From positions 31,083,020-31,147,019 of the forward strand of contig NC_080546.1 in the NCBI RefSeq assembly GCF_028640845.1: 64,000 nucleotides of DNA, written 5' to 3'. The number at the start of each line of letters is the position of its first letter. Position 1 is the stretch's first letter. Made by a program: the position numbers and the translations under genes. The notes beneath the pieces are model-generated. The model saw only the letters and a program-made list of their open reading frames with translations, was not told the DNA's origin and did no database searches. Source of the DNA: Ahaetulla prasina (lineage: Eukaryota > Chordata > Lepidosauria > Squamata > Colubridae). Positions 35,881 to 48,355 of this stretch are shown here, piece by piece.

Positions 35881-36919
35881 CTTATAACATTATTTCACTT
35901 GTAGTACAGCTGACCAATGCAAGTTTTAGTTTTTGATTTTTCATCACTCTGCTTGAATCTTTTTAATGAAATATTTTTGACACAGAAAAAGACAGGTAAG
36001 ATTACTATAATTCTGGATATGTAGATCCATTTATATGCGTCAAAGTTTTCAGAATCTAGAAACATATTGAACTTTGCTTCCATAATTAACTGAAGGCTAT
36101 TTTCAAATACTGAATTTATGGATTCAGTCCTCTAAAATTTAGAGAGGAATGTTCATGTATATTTTTTTCTTAAGAATCCACTCCTACAATAGTACTATAG
36201 AGTACTAAGGAAAAATGATAGTGGGATTCTGAATATATTTCCTAATAGAGTTTTTGAAGATCTAAAATGCGTCTATGGGAAAACAAAAACTCAAACTCTG
36301 CTGATATTGCCTTGGCTTTTGGATATATCTATTTTTCCTGCTGCTTTTATGCATATTTTCTCCAAACAAGTTTGTGCTTGCTTTTCCATGCCTACTTTTG
36401 TGAAGAAGGAAAAAATTGAGGGAAAAAAAAGATGAAATGTTGGATTAAAGATATGATTTAATATATCATCCTGACATAATAATTCATAATTTGTTTTAAC
36501 TGTTAGAAGTTGTGTGGCTTAAAATGTAGTTCAGTGTTTGAGAAGAAGACACAGAGTGATGCTAGAGGCCACAAATACCCATTTAATATTTGTTAACCAA
36601 AGTAGCATGGAAAAATGAAATCTCTGCCCCAGCAAAATATTTAGTTTTATTTAGTTTTATTTTATTTAAAATAGATGGGAACTTACATAAAATTTAGGAC
36701 AGTGTTTCCAATAACATATTAATGCATATTTTTGAAAGAAATTCTTAATTAATTGCTGAAGAGTAGAATATTTTAAATCTAGTCATTTATCACGGCCTTT
36801 AATTCACTTAAAAGCAGCCACTGTTCTAAAAACACTGGCCTATTTTATGGAGACTCCTTTCATTTTTTAAAAAAATATTTTCATACAAGTAAACAACTTT
36901 CCTATTAATCTTATTTTAG

Positions 36920-36994
36920 AACAACAAGATGATCAGGAAAGACTAGAAGAAAGACTAGCACATATTGCTGATCATCTTGGATTCAGCTGGACAG
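36920..36994 (+). CDS. ANK3: ANK3 exon W9: start of death domain
   Basis: A 75-bp exon. Acceptor ATCTTATTTTAG, donor GTAAAG. The AA at the start completes GAA with the G left by the giant exon, then [20 protein letters not shown] and FSWT follow, with a final G. This is helix 1 of the death domain. Intron 35572-36919 has only AT-rich unique sequence, apart from the read-through frame and AATAAA listed separately. Confidence 0.94.
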
Positions 36995-38440
36995 GTAAAG
37001 TATAATCTTGGAGAGATCATAGTTGTTAATCTGTGTTTTTGCCAGAAACAACAGTTTTACATGTTTGCTTATTCCATACAACTTTGTACTTTCAGATTTT
37101 TTTGAGTACAACTCCCAGAATCATTGAACATGCTGACTGAACAGTTGCAATTCAAGAACATTAATAACAGTCCCTCCCTTGATTTTAACTCTTCTCTGAA
37201 TCACTATTCAGTAAAAAGTTTTAGTACTATTAGCATGGTATAGATTTAATTGGTATATCTATATATGCTTTCTTGCTATATAAATACGATATGCACACAT
37301 GAAGTTATAACACTGGGTTCTAAAATAAATATGTACTAAAATAAATATGCACTGTTACTATTACCACAATCTTTGCTGACTCACAGTGGTTCACAAAATG
37401 CCAAAATACTATAAAATGCCCACAGTAAAGAAAAAGCACCATGTGTTCTTTTAAAAAACCTGAGAACATCAATTAGTATTTTTAAATAAATAAATGGAAA
37501 GCAAAATAGCAAAATTTATTCCCAAAATCGTTTTGGAAAAGTTCAGTGTTTAGTAATCTCCAAAAAGCTGTTGCCAAGGAGATCAGGCTAACATGTCCCA
37601 CACAGTCCTTCTGTGAGGAACGTGGATAATTTTAAAAATACGATAAATAAATATGGGGAAAATAGCATTTCCTGTTTTCTCACAAAAATGCCACTTCACA
37701 AAATTGGGCTACTGTAATGCAGCATAAATAATAATCTATGTTTTTATTGTTGGAATAAAAAGAAAAGGCACAAAGAAGATAACAATTCTAATAATAAAAT
37801 TTTCAGTTCTTCTTGAGATGCACAAAATGTGAAGGATCTGTTTTGCCAATAGTAGGGGACCAGCTGATCTATGTACTTAAGGAGTAATACAAATGTATTA
37901 TTGTTGCTTTGAATTAATATTAATAGAAACTGGGCTGTATTTCTAAAAAATACTTAAATGTAGTTTGAACCCATTCGTAAGTTTTCCATAAAATCCACTG
38001 AATGCTAATCTCATAAGAAAGCAGAATTCATAAAATGCCAAGAACAACGAGATAGCAATTTTTTTACAATTTACAAGGAGCATAGAGGTAATGCAATGAC
38101 ATTCTCAGAAGAGCAGGATAGCACCGAAGATCTTTTAAAAGTACATTAAAAGTAGATGCATTAAACTTATTGGAGTCTTAATGCACCTATTTGAATTGCA
38201 CACCCATATAATCTAGCAATTTGCCCACAAAATTTGATGACTCTGGAATGGGAGCCCAGGAGAATGAAAAAGATAGATAGAAAGAGTGGCACTTCTGATC
38301 CTAAAGCTACAGAGAATTCTTCAATTATATAAACATTATTGTAATAGTGAGCAAATGCAGTGTAGTGATTTTAACTGGATTGCCACCGTATATAGTTCAA
38401 GAAAAATAGTGTCTACAATTTTAGCAAAGCTGTTAAATAT
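36995..38440. other. Intron without recognised element
   Basis: Unremarkable AT-rich sequence between exon W9 and the microsatellite ahead of W10. Confidence 0.6.
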
Positions 38441-38448
38441 TATCAGAA

Positions 38449-38559
<111 letters not shown>

Positions 38560-38748
38560 ATGATGGATGAATGGATGGATGAATGGATGGATGGATATGA
38601 TAGAGATAGATAGATGTATGTCTGTGTGTGTGTGTGTGTTTACTGGGTTTATTCTGAAGTGAGTATAGAATTGTATTCTAATAGCAATAAGTGATATTTA
38701 TAAAGAATTGCAACTGGTCAAAATTATCTAAATACTTTGTGCTTACAG

Positions 38749-38880
38749 AGCTGGCAAGAGAACTGGATTTCACTGAGGAACAAATTCATCAAATTCGGAT
38801 TGAGAATCCTAATTCCCTTCAGGATCAGAGTCATGCATTACTGAAATATTGGCTGGAAAGAGATGGAAAGCATGCTACTG
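38749..38880 (+). CDS. ANK3: ANK3 exon W10: death domain core
   Basis: A 132-bp exon. Acceptor TTTGTGCTTACAG, donor GTATAT. It reads [20 protein letters not shown], then [20 protein letters not shown] and KHAT, covering helices 2-5 of the death domain, including the conserved [10 protein letters not shown] segment. Phase 1 at both ends. Upstream in the intron is a compound GT/GATA microsatellite (38449-38559), about 190 bases from the exon. Confidence 0.95.
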
Positions 38881-39716
38881 GTATATTTATTTTAGCAGTT
38901 ACCATTCCTCACTCCTCTTCCATTCTGACAGCCAAGTGCAATGTACATAAGAGAATGCATAAGAGAATACCAAAGCAAAACAATATAAAAATCCTATATA
39001 CACACAAGGACACCCATTCTATGTATGGACTTCTATAGGTGATAATTATCTATGATCTAATCTGCCTTTAAATGTAGCTCACTGTATACTGAGACTACAG
39101 CACTGATGAAAAGGACTTCTAATGTGTCTTTTTTCCATGTTCTCAATGATATAGAACTGTTTATATCTCAGTGATATAAATTAACACGCTCATATTCTGT
39201 TTATATGCTTTTCTTGGAAGACATATAATAGCTTGACGGTAGTATGGTTTTAAACTAAAAAAATGATTTAAGTAGAGAAGGGTAAATTTATTTTCCTATG
39301 CAATTGTCATTTTCAAAGCAACTGTACCTGCATAATTTTCAGGTAAATTCTGTGTATTCTCCGGGATGTCCTGTGTTTGTATATATTCAAAAGAATAAGA
39401 CAGCTCTGTGAATAGTCATGTCTTTCCTTCCTAATATGATTGCCAAACATTAGTAGTACTCCTCTAATATTTTTTTTTTGAGGGGTAGTTAATATATAAA
39501 AACTCTTTCATAAAATTATCCTTTTCCTTCCTTTTTAATTTATAGTGTATTTAACTAATTTATACATTATAGCTGCCAATCTCACATTCGTGATGTGGGG
39601 CAGCTTATAAATAAAACATAAACAGTACTAGTACTGTTATTAGCTACTTCATCCACAAGAAATAATTTCATTTAAGCAACCAAGATAATTAGTATCTTTC
39701 TATTACCGTATTATGT

Positions 39717-39945
39717 ACAAGTAATCTTCATTTAGTGACCACAATTGGAGCTGGCAATTCTACCATATCATTAACTGAAGAGTTTGCTAAGTGAAATTGT
39801 GACTACGCTTATTATACTTCAATTTTCCTTTACAGACCTGAAGACTGGTCATAAAGTTAATTGTTTTTATTACCATCATAACTGTAAACAGTCGCTAAAC
39901 AAGGCAGTCACTAAGCAATTATTACCTATATTGCTAGAGACTCCT
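39717..39945. repeat. Tigger-like miniature repeat, worn
   Basis: ACAAGTAATCTTCATTTAGTG at the left and CACTAAGCAATTATTACCT at the right resemble the ends of the elements at 47988 and 50215 but are decayed. Confidence 0.4.
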
Positions 39946-40004
39946 AGTTAAGTACTTACTATTGGAATGAAGAGACATTCTATTAATAGTGCAACATTAG
40001 TGCC

Positions 40005-41025
40005 ACCCCAATGAAGCCGTTGAAGTGCTGTCCCGGTGTCTGGAAGCTGTATGGGTCTGGATGGGGAGGAACAGGCTCAAGCTCAATCCCTCCAAGACGG
40101 AGTGGCTGTGGATGCCGGCACCCTGGTACAGTCAGCTGCAGCCACGGCTGACTGTTGGGGGCGAGTCATTGGCCCCGATGGAAAGGGTGCGCAACTTGGG
40201 CGTTCTCCTGGATGGACGGTTGTCTTTCGAAGATCACTTGACGACCGTTTCCAGGAGAGCTTTTCATCAGGTTCGCCTAAGTCGCCAGTTGCGCCCCTTC
40301 CTGGACCGGGATGCCCTATGCACGGTCACTCATGCTCTTGTAACCTCTTGCCTGGACTACTGCAATGCTCTCTACATGAAGCTCCCTTTGAAGAGCACCC
40401 GGAGGCTCCAGTTGGTTCAGAATGCAGCTGCGCGGGTGATAGAGGGAGCCGCTCACGGCTCCCATGTGACACCACTCCTGCGCAGGCTACACTGGCTACC
40501 TGTGGTCTTTAGGGTGCACTTCAAGGTGCTGGTTACTACCTTTAAAGTGCTCCATGGCTTAGGGCCGGGTTATCTGCGGGACCGCCTACTGTTACCGATT
40601 GCCTCCCACCGACCCGTGCGCTCTCACAGAGAGGGACTCCTCAGGGTGCCGTCCGCCAAACAATGTCGGCTGGCGGCCCCCAGGGGGAGGGCCTTCTCTG
40701 TGGGGGCTCCTGCCCTCTGGAATGAACTTCCCACAGGACTACGCCAACTTCCTGACCTTCAAACCTTTCGCCGCGAGCTGAAAACGTATTTGTTCATTCG
40801 TGCAGGACTGGCATAGGATTTTAGATTTTATAGTTTTAATTTTAAAGGGGTTTTATTGTTTTAAATTTATTTTAATTAGAGCCAAATTGAATAAGTTTTT
40901 TAAACAGCATTTTATCTTGTATTTATATTGCTGCTTGTTTTTATCTGGCTGTAAACCGCCCTGAGTCCCTAGGGAGAAGGGTGGTATAAAAATCTAATTA
41001 AATAAATAAATAATAAATAAATAAA
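40005..41025 (+). mobile_element. CR1/L2-type LINE, 5'-truncated
   Basis: A 263-codon frame (40025-40816) holds the end of the reverse transcriptase, starting in MLSRCLEAVWVWMGRNRLKL and with LDYCNALYMKLP, RLQLVQNAAARVI and LHWLPVVFRVHFKVL. The 3' UTR contains AAACCGCCCTGAGTCCCTAG and ends in AATAAATAAATA. GC-rich compared with its AT-rich surroundings. Sense in the ANK3 intron. Confidence 0.85.
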
Positions 41026-41395
41026 TTTGGGGTTGCTTTTCTCAGAAGTGTGGATAACGTGTACAAAGCTCCACATGGTCATCCTTTTTATATATCTGAA
41101 TATACAGTATTTAGTGGGTCATTGTTACTTGGAAGATTGCTTTAAAACTATTTCAGGAGGCAATTCATATCCCCCAGGAATATAATAAATCATATATGTG
41201 TGATTATCAGGACAACTAGAAGGATCAAAAGGAAAGAAAAATAAATAACCACTACTTTTCAAGTGATTAGAGACACAGGCTTACACTCTACCCTCCTATT
41301 GGCTGACTTCACAGCAGTTATCCAAAAGCTGAGTAGATGGCATTCTTCAGATGTACAAATTATTAAAAATAAATGCTCTCTCTTCCATATCACAG

Positions 41396-41536
41396 ATTCA
41401 GGTCTTACAGAGTGTCTAAAAAAAATTAACCGAATGGATATTGTTCACCTAATGGAAAGTAGTATGGAAAAGTCTAGAGATCATAGTCGCACCTATGCAG
41501 ACATTGAACAGACAATGGTACTGGATCACAGTGAAG
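41396..41536 (+). CDS. ANK3: ANK3 exon W11: end of death domain
   Basis: A 141-bp exon. Acceptor TCTTCCATATCACAG, donor GTGAGA. Product: D(split)[20 protein letters not shown], then [20 protein letters not shown] and [17 protein letters not shown] is helix 6 of the ankyrin death domain; the rest begins the C-terminal regulatory tail. The intron before it carries a CR1/L2-type LINE fragment. Confidence 0.93.
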
Positions 41537-41789
41537 GTGAGAATATACTTACACATGCATGATTACTATTCAGTAACTGATTGTTATCAAATAATACTCA
41601 TCAGCTATCACTGAGATAACTACCAGTGGTTCTGTACCAAGGAAAGCATTCCCATCAGCTCATATAGGAATAAATATAGTGCTTTTTAACATTGTAGTAG
41701 TGATGATCAGAAGTGAATCATCCTATACTATATCACTGAATATTGAGAAATCAATAGTAGATGTGCATATTGAAATTCATGTAGATGAC

Positions 41790-42560
41790 ACTTCACCATA
41801 ATAAAAAGGATCAATTAGAGAACACCCACAAAACCATCAATATCTTCAAAGGAATCCAGAGAAGGAATTCAGAGAAGACGACAACAACACACTACCCTTC
41901 CTGGACATCTTAATCAGCAGAAACCACAATGGAAAACTAGAAACACAAACTAGGAAAACCACTCACACCACTAATAAGTGCTCCACTACCAAAGCAATAA
42001 TCTAACCTCCCACAAGAGAAGCTGCATAAGAACTTTATTTAGACAAGGACAAACTCACTGCAGCAAACTGAACAGCAGAAAAAGGAAATAAAAGCAGCTA
42101 TACAACATCTTCTAATAAAAAGAGTATCTATGCAACTTTATAAAAAAGTGCCTGTCCATTCAAACCAGTATAGCACAAATAACACAAGCCGTAAAAAGCA
42201 CAACACTGCCATACATCAAGTACAGCTCAGAAACCATTGACTACTACAACCGCATGAAATCAGTACAGCACACAAGCCAACTAATGTCTTCCAGAACTAA
42301 GTAAACCAAAACCAAGTAAATCAAAAAACCCAGTATCCCCAAGGTGAAAAAAACAGGAATCATCTACAACATACAATGTAATGACTGCAACAGCCACTAC
42401 ATAGCACAAACAGGAAGAAGACTGCCAGAATGCATCCATGAACACCAACTAGCAGTCAGACGATGAAAACTTTACTTTCACAACATATGAACAAACCTAA
42501 TTATAGTTTCAGTTAGAAAACTGTGACCATCCCAGACCTAACCTAGTCCAAAAACACTTT
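41790..42560 (+). mobile_element. Penelope-like retroelement remnant (GIY-YIG)
   Basis: One frame gives NTLPFLDILISRNHNGKLET followed by RKTTHTTNKC at about 41888-41985, the end of a Penelope-like reverse transcriptase. Further on (about 42349-42465) TGIIYNIQCNDCNSHYIAQT and GRRLPECIHEHQLAVRR is a GIY-YIG endonuclease with its Cys pair and YIxQTGR motif. Stops and frameshifts occur between the two. Assigned from these motifs only. Confidence 0.75.
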
Positions 42561-42972
42561 CTAGAATCCTGGCATTCTGATAAATTAGCCACCAATAGAC
42601 ATATAGATGTCTACATACTTTGTGAAAGACAATAAATAAGCCAAAACAGGAACAAAAAGACCAAAACATCCCCCCTACCAGCAATCAACTCCCAGATGAG
42701 CACAGATTAACTCCAAGACTAACATCAGACCAAAATCAAGAAGTAAACAATACCTCAATCAAGCAACTTTCAAACAAGCTAACAGTAAACAACCCAACCA
42801 AAGAAATCCAAGACCACTCCTGCCAACACTGACAGGGCAAGCCACCAGAACATAGATATCAAACTCGCCACGGCCTGATGTTATGTGATGTATTGCGATG
42901 TTTTTTCATGGGGATGGCCAGCGCGTGACGCATCTGGCCCATGGGCCACCATTTGACACCCTTACACTAGAA

Positions 42973-43227
42973 CAAGGGTGTCAAACTCGATTTCATTGAG
43001 GGCCGCATCAGGGTTGTGTTTGACCTTGGGGGCCAGGTTGGGCAAGGCCCACTTGACATCACTCATGTCGGGGACGCCTATGGCGGCCTGCATGCTCTAC
43101 CAGTGAAGACGGGCTCCCGAGTTCCATTTTCAGCGCGATAGTCTCCTGCAACCCTCTGCCAGCGAAAATGGAGCTTCAGAGGCCCACGTTCAAATCCGGT
43201 CCCCGGGCCTTGAGTTTGATATCTCTA
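42973..43227. mobile_element. hAT-type miniature element
   Basis: CAAGGGTGTCAAACTCGATT at the left and TTGAGTTTGATATCTCTA at the right are inverted. The 8-bp duplication CACTAGAA is perfect (42965-42972 and 43228-43235). A related worn copy (42850-42962) lies immediately before it. Confidence 0.8.
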
Positions 43228-43582
43228 CACTAGAATATAAATTGAGAGCAAACCCCTTTACTAGCACTAATGATGGTACCTAGCTTGGGCAATGAAATGT
43301 CTGCAAGAAAACAATCAAGCTTAGTGAGCACTAAGGACCCCTCACTTCAACCTTGAGCTACAAATACTTTCCTTTATTGAAATTCTGGCTATATGGAGTT
43401 TTAGTAGATAGGATTCGTAGAAATCACTAGCAAGTTCTTATACAGTACATGGCATGGTTATTTATCTATGGTTAAATATAACAAACTTTTAATTTATGTT
43501 TTGCTTGCTATATGATCTGTTAGCATGAAATCTCTGCTCCATACCACATTGCTACAAATCTGCATCTAGGTAGCAATTACTT

Positions 43583-43697
43583 CATTTACCTTGATGAAGG
43601 TATCTTTTCTTTTATGTACACTGAGAGCATATGCACCAAGACAAATTCCTTGTGTGTCCAATCACACTTGGCCAATAAAAATTCTATTCTATTCTAA
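43583..43697 (+). mobile_element. LINE 3' end fragment next to exon W12
   Basis: Reads CTTGATGAAGGTATCTTTTC through CCAATAAAAATTCTATTCTA, the last roughly 115 bases of the same LINE as copies A and C, sense to ANK3. It ends about 46 bases before the exon W12 acceptor. Confidence 0.88.
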
Positions 43698-43742
43698 TCT
43701 ATTTACATAGATTAAATGATTGTTGTTTTACTTTGCCCTCAG

Positions 43743-44022
43743 GGTTCTCTGCACTTCATGAAGATCTATGCAGCACAAAAGATAAAAAAGAGGAAGAATG
43801 TTCCTTTTCTAAAGACAGTGAGCAATCAGATCATCCTCCCCTTGTTTCAGAAGAAGACCTTTCTCTCAGTTGCTCACCCTTGCATGAAGGCACATCGAAG
43901 GCTGAGGCAGAAGTATCTGTGGTAGAACTACTACACCAAATACAGAAAGATCATCTGAAAGCTGAATTCTCAGGGAAGCCTCATGAGCTTACAGAAGATT
44001 CACCTACTACACAGGAGTATGT
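43743..44022 (+). CDS. ANK3: ANK3 exon W12: C-terminal regulatory tail
   Basis: A 280-bp exon, 92 full codons. Acceptor TTTACTTTGCCCTCAG. I place the donor at GAGTATGT|GTAAGA because GTAAGA is a consensus donor and the two leftover bases (GT) join T of the next exon to read EYVITTSGAD, which keeps the frame. Reading on in the genome gives EYV and a stop (TAA) overlapping the donor. The exon is rich in acidic residues and serine (for example SEEDLSLSCSPLHEGTSKAE). A LINE 3' end lies about 46 bases before the exon. Confidence 0.88.
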
Positions 44023-44544
44023 GTAAGAATTCTACAGTAGGGTAGCGTATATAGCAATAGGAAATATTTATTGTGTAGAGATCATGTTTCATAAGCAAGA
44101 ATTTTACAAGACTAGAAATCCTTCAATTTTGTCAAGAAAAAAATCAGTGAGCTAAATAATTTCTAAAAGTTTTGAGTAAAGCAAATATATATTTTAAAAT
44201 ATTCTTGGACTTATTAATTTAAATAAAAATAGATCATGAATTAGCTACAATAAGGGTTTATTATCGTTTCTAAAGATTTGTCATATTTCTGAGCATGCTC
44301 TTAGTATGGCAAAATATTGACTGGGTTATCTGAGTTAGATAATGGTTTTTTTCTTTCTTTTTTTATTTTGAATGAAGCTCAATTCATGGTGAGATCAGCC
44401 AAGGTTCTCTAGATACTGAATTACTAGGTGAAATTTTCATTGAGGAGCAGACATTGCTTCCATGAAAGGCGTATCAATCAGTAAAAGGTCAAAGATTCCC
44501 AAAGTGGGTAATCCTTGAGCTTGCCTATTCCTGTTCCTGAAAAT

Positions 44545-45990
44545 AAACAGGTTCTTATTTATTTATTTATTTATTATTCGAATTTATATACCGCCCTATC
44601 TCCCAAAGGACTCAGGGCGGTTTACAGGCATATAAAACATCAATATCAATATACAAATTAAAATAATCCTTAAAAAACTTATTCTAGCGCCCGAATTATT
44701 AAAAATAGAAATATAAATCAAATATAAATATTAAAATCAATTTAAAACCCCACTAAATTTTAAAAAATCTAAGCCAGTCCTGCACAGATGAATAAATGTG
44801 TCTTGAGCTCATGACGGAAGGTTCAAGGTCAGGAAGTTGACGGAGTCCTGGGGAGTTCGTTCCAGAGGGTGGGAGCCCCACAGAAGGCCCTTCCTGGGCG
44901 TCGCCAACCGACACTGCCTAGCTGACGGCACCCTGAGGAGTCCCTCTCTGTGAGAGCGCACGGGTCGGTGAGAGGTATCTGGTCGCAGTAGGCGGTCCCG
45001 TAGATACCCCGGCCCTATGCCATGGAGCGCTTTAAAGGTGGTCACCAAAACCTTGAAGCGCACCCGGAAGGCCACAGGTAGCCAGTGCAGGCTGCGCAGG
45101 ATGGGTGTTATCACGGAGCCACGAGGGCTCCTCTATCACCCGCGCAGCCGCATTCTGAACTAACTGCAGCCTCCGGATGCCCTTCAAGGAAGCCCCATGT
45201 AGAGAGCGTTGCAGTAATCCAGGCGAGACGTCACAAGGGCGTGAGTGACCGTGCAAAGGGCCTCCCGGTCCAGAAAGGCGCAACTGGCGCACCAGGCGAA
45301 CCTGGTAGAACGCTCTCCTGGAGACGGCCAAATGATCTTCTAGAGACAGCCGCTCATCCAGGAGGACGCTTGTTGCGCACCCTCTCCATCGGGGCCAATG
45401 ACTCGCCACCGATGGTCAGCCGCGGATTTAGCTGACTGTACCGGGATGCCGCATCCACAGCCACTCTGTCTTGGAGGATTGAGCTTGAGCCTGTTTCTCC
45501 CCATCCAGACCCGTCGGCCTCCAGGCACCGGGACAGCACTTGATAACCGTTGGGGTGGTCCGTGTGGAAAAGTACAGCTGGGTGTCATCCGCACAGCTGG
45601 TACCTCACACCGAACCCACTGATGATCTCACCCAGCGGCTTCATGTAGATGTTGAACAGAAGGCGAGAGGATCGATCCCCGCGGCACCCCACAAGTGAGG
45701 GGCCTCGGGCCGACCTCTGCCCCTGTCAACACCGACTGCGACGGTCGGAGAGATAGGAGGAGAACCACCGATAAACGGTGCCTCCCACTCCCAATCCCTC
45801 CAACCGGCGCAGCAGGATACCATGGTCGATGGTATCGAAAGCCGCTGAGAGGTCTAATAGGACCAGGGCAGAGGAACAACCCCTATCCCTGGCCCTCCAG
45901 AGATCATCCACCAACGCGACCAAAGCCGTCTCCGTGCTGTAACCGGGCCGGAAACCGGACTGGAACGGGTCTAGATAGAAACCGGACTGG
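44545..45990 (-). mobile_element. CR1/L2-type LINE, 5'-truncated, antisense
   Basis: On the - strand: reverse transcriptase with [20 protein letters not shown] (about 45875-45815) and later NRLKLNP and RRLQLVQNAAARVIEE, broken by frameshifts. The 3' end (plus-strand TTATTTATTTATTATTCGAA, ACCGCCCTATCTCCC) is at 44545. Same family as 40005-41025. Confidence 0.85.
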
Positions 45991-45999
45991 AACGGGTCT

Positions 46000-46075
46000 C
46001 AACCTTTTCTTCACACAGATCTCCTTTAAATACCTTTTGTGGCCACTAGCCATTTTTTTAAACACGTGGGGGCCC
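46000..46075. repeat. hAT-like repeat end
   Basis: TCTCAACCTTTTCTTCACAC and TTTAAATACCTTTTGTGGCC match the reverse of the element at 48893-49079. Confidence 0.5.
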
Positions 46076-46199
46076 GAGTCTGCTCCCCTTCGCCTGCCCA
46101 CACTTGTTTACCCGTCTCAGAGAGCTTGGGATATGAGGGGGATCCGACCGCCTTCTTTGCCAGTGTCGCTCCTGAGCAAACTCTTCTGTCCTCAGCTGT

Positions 46200-46275
46200 T
46201 AGAATAGAATAGAATAGAATAGAATAGAATAGAATAGAATAGAATAGAATAGAATAGAATAGAATAGAATAGAAT
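46200..46275 (+). repeat. (AATAG)n microsatellite
   Basis: About 15 perfect AGAAT pentamers. It is the reverse complement of the LINE tail, so probably began as an antisense LINE 3' end of which almost nothing else is left. Confidence 0.9.
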
Positions 46276-46997
46276 CGGCAGCTTCGGGTGCGCCACACCT
46301 GCTTCATTAACCCTGTGAAGGCACCAACGCTGCTGCTGAACTTGGAAGCCGAGAGGCTTCTTTTTCACCCAGTTGCTGGTGCAGGGTGCTGAAAAGACCA
46401 AGACCTCCAGTCGCTGCCACCATCTTTGCCCATGCTCAGCTTTCTTCTCACCAGCTGAAAGACTTTTTGGCACCCTGTGGCCAGCCAACTGCTTCCCAGC
46501 TCTGGTAAGCTTACCATCCGATGGATGCGTCAGGTAGGTGAGCAAGCAGAGACTGGGGAACCGGTTTGGGGTTATGGCCAGGCTGTCCTTACTACCGGTT
46601 TGGAGAACTAGTCCCTAAAGTTACTATCTAACTGGTAGGAACCCACCTCTGATCATAATGGAGTCCTAGAGAGCTAGATTGTTTTGGTTTAACACAAATG
46701 TCTATACAAAATATTGCTAGATGTTGGTTTTAGTCTGATGAAACCCAGTTTACTTGAAAATAAGTTCTAATATATTTCCAAAGAAATATGAGAACTTGAA
46801 CCATATTAGATTAGTAGTCATGGCAATCGTTATTGAATTCTCACTAGTATTCTCACTCGACTGTATCCCAATTTATTCATTTCAGAACATTACGTGCCAC
46901 TTTTTCAAACAAAGCCAAGTGTCTTTAGAATGAATCTTATTCCTCAGAGACAGACTAGAGGAAATAATCATTTGTTTCCTCCAATCTTTATTAACAG

Positions 46998-47289
46998 TAT
47001 CACAACTTCTGGAGCAGATTTGACACAAGTGCCCCAAAGTGTGAAAACAGCCAGCATTACCAGTGACAAGTCTGAGGATACCACCGCAGGATGTGAAGAT
47101 CTTGAAAGGCCACCATTGCATACTCCAACATCTAGTGATCGAACTGAATCTCCCATAGTGGAAGAACCTGAAGATCATCACTTTCAGCAAGAAGATATGC
47201 ATCCAAGGAAAAACAGCCTCGTGATTGTGGAATCCACTGATGAACCGCCTGAAGAATTAGAAAGACACGAAGAAGAATTGTTAGAAAAA
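46998..47289 (+). CDS. ANK3: ANK3 exon W13: C-terminal regulatory tail
   Basis: A 292-bp exon: one base, then 97 codons. Acceptor CTTTATTAACAG, donor GTAAGT. It includes HTPTSSDRTESPIVEEPEDH and HPRKNSLVIVES, matching the C-terminal tail of ankyrin-G (TPTSSER, SPRKTSLVIVES in mammals, from memory). The open frame extends upstream to 46894 but no spliced reading needs that part; the alternative acceptor TTCATTTCAG at 46885 would give a different phase. Confidence 0.85.
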
Positions 47290-47987
47290 GTAAGTTGTAA
47301 CACTAACATGATTCAGGAAATAGTGCCTTTTGAAGAATTAATGAAGAAGAAAATCTTTAACGTAATCTAATACTTAGAACAGTACACCCAGATAATAAGA
47401 AATAAGAGATGTTCACACACTGTAGATTAAAATACAATTTTAGGAAAAGAAAATTGAAAGACAATGCACTGAAAAATGTAAAGCATTAACACAGAAGTGA
47501 ATAGAGAGAAATACAACTAAAAAGATGTAATCATCTGAATAAAAACAAAATAAGCCTGAACTGAAAAATATGAAATGGATGTAAGAAGAATTCTTTGAAA
47601 GAATTTTTTTAGCAAGATTAAAATACAATATTTTTGTACTGTATGATTTCTGTATGGAAAGCAAAATAAGAATTTGTTAAAATTATATATTTTTCACACT
47701 TTAATTCCTACAAAGAATGTGCTAGGAATTAGATTGTGAATGAAAATGTACTTTTGTTTCATGGCAATTGAGAATTGTCAAAACTTTTCATTAAAAAAAT
47801 CAGTTAAATCAGAAAACAATAGAGCTGCACATTTTTCTTTCCAAAGAACTATTTGGGAATATTTAGGAGCATGCATGAACATCTGTCTTTAAATGGAAAA
47901 GATTTGTATGGATGCTTCACAAGCTATCCTTGACCATGCACAACAATTTCACTCACTGGAAAACAATGAAACAAACAAGTAGAAATG

Positions 47988-48355
47988 CAGGTAGTCCTTG
48001 ACTTACCACAGTTTGTTTAGTGACCATTCGAAGTTACAGCAGCACTGAAAAAAGTAACTTATCACTGTTCTTCACACTTATGACCGTTGCAGCATTCCCA
48101 TGTTCATCGTGGCTCATATTTAGGATGGTTGCAGTGTTCCAGAGCCATGTGATCACCTTTTGCAACCTTCTGACAAAGTCAATGGGGAAGCAAGATTCAC
48201 TTAACAACTGTGTTACTAACTTAACAACTGCAGTGATTCCATTTAACCATTGTGGAAAGAAAGGTCATAAAATGCAGACAAAACTCACTTAACAAATGTC
48301 CCTCTGAGCAATTGAAAATTTGGACTCAATTGTGGTCATAATTGAGGACTATCTG
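47988..48355. mobile_element. Tigger-like miniature element
   Basis: CAGGTAGTCCTTGACTTACC at the left and AATTGAGGACTATCTG at the right are inverted. The body matches the copy at 50215-50582 (ACTTAACAACTGTGTTACTA shared). No transposase. Confidence 0.75.

Noticed and set aside
40036..40512. 158-codon frame in the LINE at 40 kb
   Set aside because: Second frame of the LINE reverse transcriptase, GC-rich; real frame is 40025-40816.
44021..44026. Stop codon at the end of the W12 open frame as an ANK3 terminus
   Set aside because: It overlaps a consensus donor, and the following exons continue the known ankyrin tail.
46894..46997. Upstream extension of exon W13 open frame
   Set aside because: Using the acceptor at 46885 breaks phase with W12; the acceptor at 46997 keeps frame and matches the expected EYVITT reading.
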